Shown: positions 57,860 through 64,000 of the stretch, piece by piece
Layout of the letters: each line of letters opens with the position of its first letter
Numbering within the stretch: position 1 is the stretch's first letter
Position numbers and translations under genes: made by a program
Notes under the pieces: model-generated
Seen by the model: only the letters and a program-made list of their open reading frames with translations
Databases searched by the model: none
Told to the model about the DNA's origin: nothing
Origin: Vitis vinifera
Lineage: Eukaryota > Streptophyta > Magnoliopsida > Vitales > Vitaceae
DNA length: 64,000 bases
Direction: 5' to 3'
Assembly (NCBI RefSeq): GCF_030704535.1
Contig: NC_081822.1
Span: forward strand, 35,486,001 to 35,550,000

Positions 57860-60210
57860 TGTCGGTGAAAGAAGACGTACTTATGAATTGGTAAATGGAT
57901 TTGGGAAATTCCATTTATGGCTACCTTCATGAAGGAAGGGAGATTGTACCTAAGGAGGATAAACAAATATAATACAAGGGTGGGCAACAAAAAGACATGT
58001 ACATTGGATAAGGGATGTCATATGCTGATTTTGTTTCAAAGGCATGTGAACGGTTGGATATTAATTCAAATGGATATACATTTCATTACACCCTTGAGTT
58101 TGATCCATCTGCACTTCAACAGTTGGATGATGATGAGGACATGTATATGATGTTATCCCATAGTTATGATTATGCTCGTATTTATGTATTAAAACGAACT
58201 CAAAGAGTAGAAGTTGAAGAAGGTATAGTCAATGTGAAAAATGATTATTGGTAAGTGATATATCTTGTATTAGTTGTCATTAATTCCATGATGCAAGGTT
58301 CTTATAATATTAATTAATTGAGTGTGCTATAAAATACAATCATAATAGTATGGAGAAGACACATAATTCGGTTGCATCATGTCAAACAAACAATGAGTCT
58401 AATTTAGGACTTTCTCAAGGCTTCATGTCCAGATGTGCAGAAACTGAAGTTGAGCCACATGATTTAAGTCTTTGTCCTCAACTTGTTATTGAGAGTGGGC
58501 ATAGTTTTCCTAATGCAGATGGATTTAGAAATGCATTATATACAATGTCATTAGTTGGTAGATTTCAATACAAATTAAAAAAGAACTCTCCAAAGCGAAT
58601 ATCTATGTGTTGTTTAGTGGATGGGTGCCCTTGGAGAATAACTGCTAATTCAGTAGGCACAACCAAAATTTTGAAAGTTAACATCTTCAACAATGTACAT
58701 AATAATTGTGCAGATGTTGAGTGTTCAAGCTAACCTTCAATGCGGGGAAGGAGAGGTGCTCATGTCATAGAGCAAGTAATAAGGGCAACCTCTCAGTATT
58801 TGCCTCATCAAATTTGCAAAGATTTCAGGAGTTGGTATGGTGTTTCATTGAGTTATTAGCAAGCTTGGACATACAAAGAAATGGAAAAGGAGAGAATATA
58901 TGGTCTTCCAGAAAACTCATATATGTTGTTGCCATGGTTATGTCAGAGATTGATAGACATTAATCCAGGGACGATTACTGAATCTACCAGACAAAATGGG
59001 CATTTTTGGCAATTGTTCATTGCACATTATTTTTCAATTCAAGGGTTTTCAATGGGTTGTTGACTTGTTATTGCAATTGACTCAACCCATTTGAGTGGAC
59101 CGTATAGGGGCTCCTTATTTTCTGCAATAGCTTATGATGCCGATGATGGCATGTTCCCAATTGCATTTGGTGTTGTAAGTTCAGAAAACTATGAGGATTG
59201 ACTGTGGTTTTTGCAGAAATTAAAGGGCATACTTCAAGATAAAGAGGTAGTCATAATATCAAATAGGCATCAAGCAATCCTTCATAGTATTTGTCAACTT
59301 TTTGGAGTAGAAAATCATGCATATTGCTATCGTCATATGAAAGAGAATTTTAGTAGCTATGTGATGAAACATAGTATGAAGGGAAAAAAATGTAAAGTGG
59401 ATGCATTGTTACTACTTGATAGTGTTGAGTATGCTAGGTTAGATGACGATTATGTTGTAGCCATGGATAAATTAAAGACATATAACAGTGACCTAGTGAA
59501 GTGGGTTGAAGAGAACAGTCTACAACATTGGGCAATGTCAAAGTTTGCCAAAAAACGATGGGATAAGATGACAACTAATCTTGTTGAATCATTCAATGCT
59601 TGGCTGATGGAGGAACGTCATTACACAATTTTCAACTTAGTAATGACACTTTTAGATAAGTTTGTTCATCTAGCATGTGATCATATGACTACTACATAAA
59701 TTGGAAAGCTCCAATTGGCCTAAAGACCGAGGAAAAGTTGTTGGAAAACATTATAAAGAGTTGGTCATTTCCTGTATATCCCTATGTTGGTGGTGTGTTT
59801 AAGGTATTCAATATGAAGGTATATGTAGACATGAACTTGGGAGAGCGTACATGTACTTGTAAGGCTTGGCAAATGGTTGGAATACCTTGTGTGCATGCAT
59901 GTGCAGCAATACGCGAGATGAAACATGATGTTTATGAATATGTTAACTCATATTTCAAGCTTCCAATGCAAGAGTTGATATATTCTAGACATTCAATTCA
60001 ATTCCAAATCACAATATGCCAATAATTGATGCTGATGGATGTGTTCGTGATGCTCAAGGTCGCTTATATCCTTCACTTAAACCTCCATGCTCAAAACAAC
60101 CACCTGGAAGGCCTCGACACCGTTGAATAGAGTCTCAATTTAGTTAAAAAAGGCTTACCTTTTGTTTGCTATGTCAAGTTGCAGGCCATAATCGAGCGTC
60201 ATGCAAAAAT
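57860..60210 (+). pseudogene. Mutator-like (MURA/MULE) transposase pseudogene
   Basis: Ordered remnants of a plant MULE transposase. The N-terminal domain is at about 57911-58254, a likely intron (GTAAGT...ATAATAG) at 58253-58348, then the MuDR zinc-binding region (58350-58733, CCLVDGCPWRITA). The catalytic region follows with IDSTHLSGPY near 59080, the HQAI block near 59265, and WDKMTTNLVESFNAW near 59560. The C-terminus has a SWIM zinc finger (CTCKAWQMVGIPCVHAC, 59850-59915) and a CCHC knuckle (CLLCQVAGHNRASC, 60162-60206). In-frame stops occur near 58731, 59061, 59198 and 59697, and the frame shifts between about 59690 and 59715. The second catalytic Asp, normally in a DRHQA block, is Asn here (SNRHQA). 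It cannot encode active transposase. Confidence 0.9.
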
Positions 60211-60511
60211 CCATTACCTGTTCCATGATTTTAGTGTTATGCTTGTATGGTGGCATGCTACTTTTTATCTTATTTTGATTGTGATGATATGTGTGGTTTA
60301 TGAAATTAGAATTTGTAAGAATTTGTTTTGGAACTTACTTATTTACTTGATTGTCATGACAAAGATGTTTGTATTACATATGTCACTTAGTTAGACTTAT
60401 GATCTTATCATTATTTAAGGTGGTTTGTAACCATGTTTTTATTTTTATTAACTTTGTACATGTTCATTACATTTGTTTAACTTTTTTTTCCATTGAAATA
60501 CAGGTTATATC

Positions 60512-60817
60512 ATGACATCTTCAAGTGCTTCATTTAGAAATACAAGAGGTAATACTAGAAACAATGAATATCTACTTTATCATAACTGAACGTGTAAATG
60601 TTCACCAAGACAGAGGGCAATTGTTAGAATTTCCGAATCAAAGGATAACCCAAATAGGTTATATTATTGTTGTCAATATGCAAATACTAGAGATGACTAT
60701 CATTTCTTTAAATGGGCATTCCCCGAAAGATTTGGTGATAACAACACCTACCAAGAACTAGAAAAGGTTGTTCAAAGAAGAATGTATGGAGTGGATGAAG
60801 ATTTTAAACATATTTGA
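60512..60817 (+). pseudogene. Degenerate GRF zinc-finger fragment
   Basis: A 102-codon frame following a splice-like acceptor (ATACAG|G) starts MTSSSASF and contains CKCSPRQRA, NPNRLYYC and DYHFFKW, the layout of a zf-GRF domain. The last metal-ligand Cys is replaced by Tyr and one TGA interrupts the frame before the domain. It lies between the transposase and the convergent protease gene and is probably cargo or a captured fragment of the same element. Confidence 0.55.
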
Positions 60818-62072
60818 ACAAGAATTGAGTTCATGCAGAAAGTAATTTTAGTAGGACTACTTTTATTTTTTGTTCTATGTTTGAAAATTGTTTAATCATA
60901 CACTTACTTCATGTCTATTATGTTTTGGATTATACATGTAATGCTTAATTTTATTGTACTGTGATCTATTTGTATTTGTAGTTATTTGTAATAGGTTAAT
61001 TATCTCCATCATGTGGATTTGTGTTAGATTTTTAATTGTAATAGTTCACAGTTTTCACTACATTTTTATTACATTTACAACATAAATTCACTAACATTAT
61101 CTTAAAAAACACTAATCATATGATAAATTACAACATAAACTAACAATGCGATATTTTGACTAAATAAAGTCCAATTTGTTGGGTTGATTACCAATTTCTT
61201 ATATATAATGGTTCAACAAATGTGAAGCTACTTAAAAGCAACAGAGAAAAGTTGATTGAAAAGTTTGGTCGCCATATTCACCTGTTTTTTGAAAGATTTA
61301 TGTTTGTAATTTTTCACGACGATTGGTATAATGTCTTTCAAAGGCAAATACCAAGACATAATACTGAAGGAAAATCATATCCTTCTTACCAAGTATGTCT
61401 TAAAATAATTTTTTTTGTAACCTCAAATTAGAAATGTCTTTTTAGCTTTGATAATGAGCTTTTGTATTTTTTTTTTTAAATTGCAACGATCTGAAAATAT
61501 TATAGAATAGAGTATTTATAAACTTATTTTTGTGTAGAAATAAATTATACAAATATGTCAAATTAAAATTTTATTTTATTAAATTAAAATCTATTTATTA
61601 TTTTTTCTATTTTTTTCTAATTTTTTTTTGGTTCAAATGAACTCAAAATGGTAGCTTTTACCATGTCAAGGTTGAAATGTTAGGAAGGTATATGACGATG
61701 GTAAAATAGGCAATCATCATTTTCCACTTGCAAAAAAAATCATAAAATAGGCAATGGTCATTTCAATATCTATATCATTCATCAGACTAGTAAATTTGGA
61801 ATTAGAACTCCATTAGACTGTAAAAAAAATCAACTACTATAAACCAACAAAAGAACAAAAAAAATAAGAAAATCATAATAGAACTTCCATTTCCAAACTA
61901 TTGCTTGTATGAACTATTATCCACCTGCCAACCATAATTTCAAAATGTGACTTCATCATGCTTACAATGTTATAGACCAAACAAACTCCTAGAATGACTT
62001 TTCTCAACTTATATAATCTTAAATAAATCTTATTTCAGAAACAACATAGCCTAATTATCTAATGAAACAACA
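60818..62072. other. Interval between the GRF fragment and the Ulp1-like gene
   Basis: No gene I can support. A 69-codon plus-strand frame (61222-61431, with LIEKFGRHIHLFFERF) is unrecognised. Remainder is AT-rich. Confidence 0.45.
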
Positions 62073-64000
62073 TCACTCATCCATAGATTGGTAGACATTT
62101 TCCTTGACTTCATTTTCTGGAGACATTATCAGTTGTGTTAGGAGTTTTTCCCTGTACTTTATGACCTTGTCTTATACAAAAGAGTATATAATAGAATATT
62201 AACGAAAATTCACGAACATAAAAAATAAAAAATATTTTATTCAACACAATATAATACATTTGCAATTGTAGAAAAAATCCATCGTTACTCCATAATTGCA
62301 TAAACTTGATTACAAATATGCCACAATCCATCCTGTAAATAGTAATTAAGGAAATTATAAGTAAATTGTGCATCAAATTAGTAAATTTATAACCTCATTT
62401 TCTTTCCATAGTTAAAGAGGAATACAAATCTTGCAACTTACGGATTCAATTGTTGGACAACTTCGGGAACAACGAATTCAAATTCTATCATGTCCATTGA
62501 TGGTCTTTTTTCTTGAATCCTAATGACAGTTGACAAAACGTTCACCTTAACACAATATAAAATTATAAATATGAACATCTTTAAAAAATAATGACAACAA
62601 TTCACATAAGTAATTAGACTATAACTATATTTACCAGTTTCTCAGTGAAGGCATTCATCCGCTTTTTCCTTCCGTCAATTAATGAATCCAACAACTCGAT
62701 TCTTTTTGCATGAATATTCAAAATGTTTAAGTACCAATGATTTTTCTTGCATATTGGTATGAACAACTAAAATGAACAAAAAAATAAAAAAACAATGATT
62801 TTATCAAATTAGTTGTGTTAATGTATTTTCTACACAATACTTAAAAATATCCAACTACAAATGACTTTCATTAAACTAAATAAAACCCGTTCATATGTGT
62901 GCAACCGAGTATTTTTTAAATATTTCCATAAATTGTCACATATGTATTTTGGAGATAATGTACCCCTCTTCTTTTCCACATCAGACTGTAATAAAAAAAA
63001 AATACAAAACATACATTAGAGTAAAACAATCTACGTAAAACAAGAAAACCAATCTATAATTCTTACAATATATCTTACCGCAAAGTTTGGAGATAAGAGA
63101 TGCTTCCTATTTTCTTTATTCATACCATTCAAAATTCAACAATGCATGGTTACAACCTTCATGTAAATTAATGAAAATTAGATATATAGTTTTAGATTAA
63201 TTTTACCCTAACTTCACATAACTAAATATGAATACCTTATTGTCAACCAATTTGTCGGGTCCCGAGCATTTGAAGTCAAACCTTGTCAAGAAGAAATCAT
63301 ACATGGAACATAATATTTGGCTACACATTAATAATTAAGATGTTAGAAATTAAAACTAATTATTTCAAATGGCTATTTTAATTGTATTTGTTTATACTAA
63401 ATTAAGTTTAACCTTACCTTTTATCACGTGTATTGTCTAATTCATATGCCAAAACTTGCTTTGCTACAGATGAAGACGCTGAAAATTTGATTGACGATTG
63501 TACCACATATGGTGATTATAGGGCAATAGCATGTCGACGTAGCCGATATGAACGTAATGGAGGATGTCCAGTCTGGTAAGGAATAATAGCATTCGTTTGA
63601 ACTTCATCTTCAACTATATGTATAGAAAATAAGAGAAAATAAAATTCATTAACGAAAATAACATGCACAAGAAATACTAGCCATTATTATGTACTCATTA
63701 TTATTTTGATATTAAAAAATAAAAATGAAGAAAGTATACTGCTATGTTGTGCTGCTGGTTGTGAGGTCGATGGGCCTGCATTATCTTCACCATTAGCGGA
63801 ACAATCATTCAGTGGTGATCCATAAACTAATTTCAAATTGCATAACAACCAAAATTAATTTTTCCAAAAAAAAATTATAGAATATTTGCAATTAAATTAA
63901 AAGTAATACAAAATTATAATGACTAGTGCTATAAAAACCGTACTACCATGTGGTGGTGATGGGAAAGAATCATTGATATCAAGTTGGCTATGACTTCCGC
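62073..64000 (-). CDS. Ulp1-like cysteine protease (C48), 3' part, MULE-associated
   Basis: The 3' exons of a minus-strand gene that enters from the right edge. The last four splice in one consistent frame: 62635-62766, 62442-62545, 62289-62332 and 62073-62170 (TGA at 62073-62075). They carry the peptidase C48 core: His in NHWYL, the probable Asp in LLDSL, and Cys in MDCGIFVIKFMQLW, then a tail (VIKYREKLL). Earlier pieces are recognisable at about 62900-63000 (SDVEKKRGTL), 63075-63120, 63240-63335 (YDFFLTRFDFKCSGPDK) and 63400-63600 (RSYRLRRHAIAL). The last of these contains an in-frame TAA, so the gene may be inactive or spliced differently. Such proteases remove SUMO-type modifiers; Ulp1-like genes are common passengers or parts of plant MULEs. 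Confidence 0.7.

Noticed and set aside
58881..59063. Separate small genes at 58721-58963 and 58881-59063
   Set aside because: They are fragments of the single decayed transposase reading frame or its shadows.
62110..62376. 88-codon unspliced minus frame as a complete protein
   Set aside because: It contains the DCGIF block, but only splicing at 62289 and 62170 gives a consistent Ulp1-like C-terminus; the unspliced tail is AT-rich and unlike the family.

Overview
The window looks like nuclear DNA of a woody eudicot. Grapevine (Vitis) or a close relative is my best guess, made from the overall style of the sequence and not from any database match. Non-coding DNA is very AT-rich and full of microsatellites and decayed repeats, while the plant genes stand out by higher GC. 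All recognised genes are plant nuclear families or plant transposons. I saw nothing bacterial, no CRISPR array and no tRNA or rRNA gene.

Region 1 (about 0.8-33.5 kb) is a tandem cluster of five intronless carboxylesterase genes of the plant CXE/GID1-like alpha/beta-hydrolase family, closest to the CXE18 type. They lie at 789-1781 (+), 6787-7776 (+), 19007-19969 (+), 22857-23876 (-) and 32482-33480 (+). The second and third copies sit inside a large duplicated block that includes promoter and 3' flank. The third has lost about nine N-terminal residues. The fourth is inverted, has an HGGS oxyanion motif instead of HGGG, and carries a perfect 30-bp in-frame tandem duplication. All five keep the Ser-Asp-His triad.

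Two LTR retrotransposons interrupt the cluster. An old Ty1/copia element (9066-11659, minus strand) has lost its integrase and most of its reverse transcriptase. A young Ty3/gypsy chromovirus (25418-30584, plus strand) has 360-bp LTRs differing at three sites, a perfect ATTCT target duplication, and one in-frame stop between protease and reverse transcriptase.

Region 2 (33.5-44.4 kb) is AT-rich intergenic DNA with foldback MITE-like elements and a short unexplained GC-rich island.

Region 3 (44.4-51.1 kb) holds one complete 14-exon sucrose-phosphate synthase gene (SPS4-like, 1043 residues predicted), with every intron bounded by GT-AG. The 51-55 kb stretch beyond it may contain a small minus-strand spliced gene, of which I can point only to exon-like pieces.

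Region 4 (57.3-64.0 kb) is a decayed Mutator-like element: a MURA-type transposase pseudogene with SWIM and CCHC zinc motifs on the plus strand, a degenerate GRF zinc-finger fragment after it, and, convergent on the minus strand, the 3' exons of a Ulp1-like cysteine protease gene that runs off the right edge. The Ulp1 exons splice in a consistent frame and keep the His-Asp-Cys triad, although an upstream segment carries a stop.
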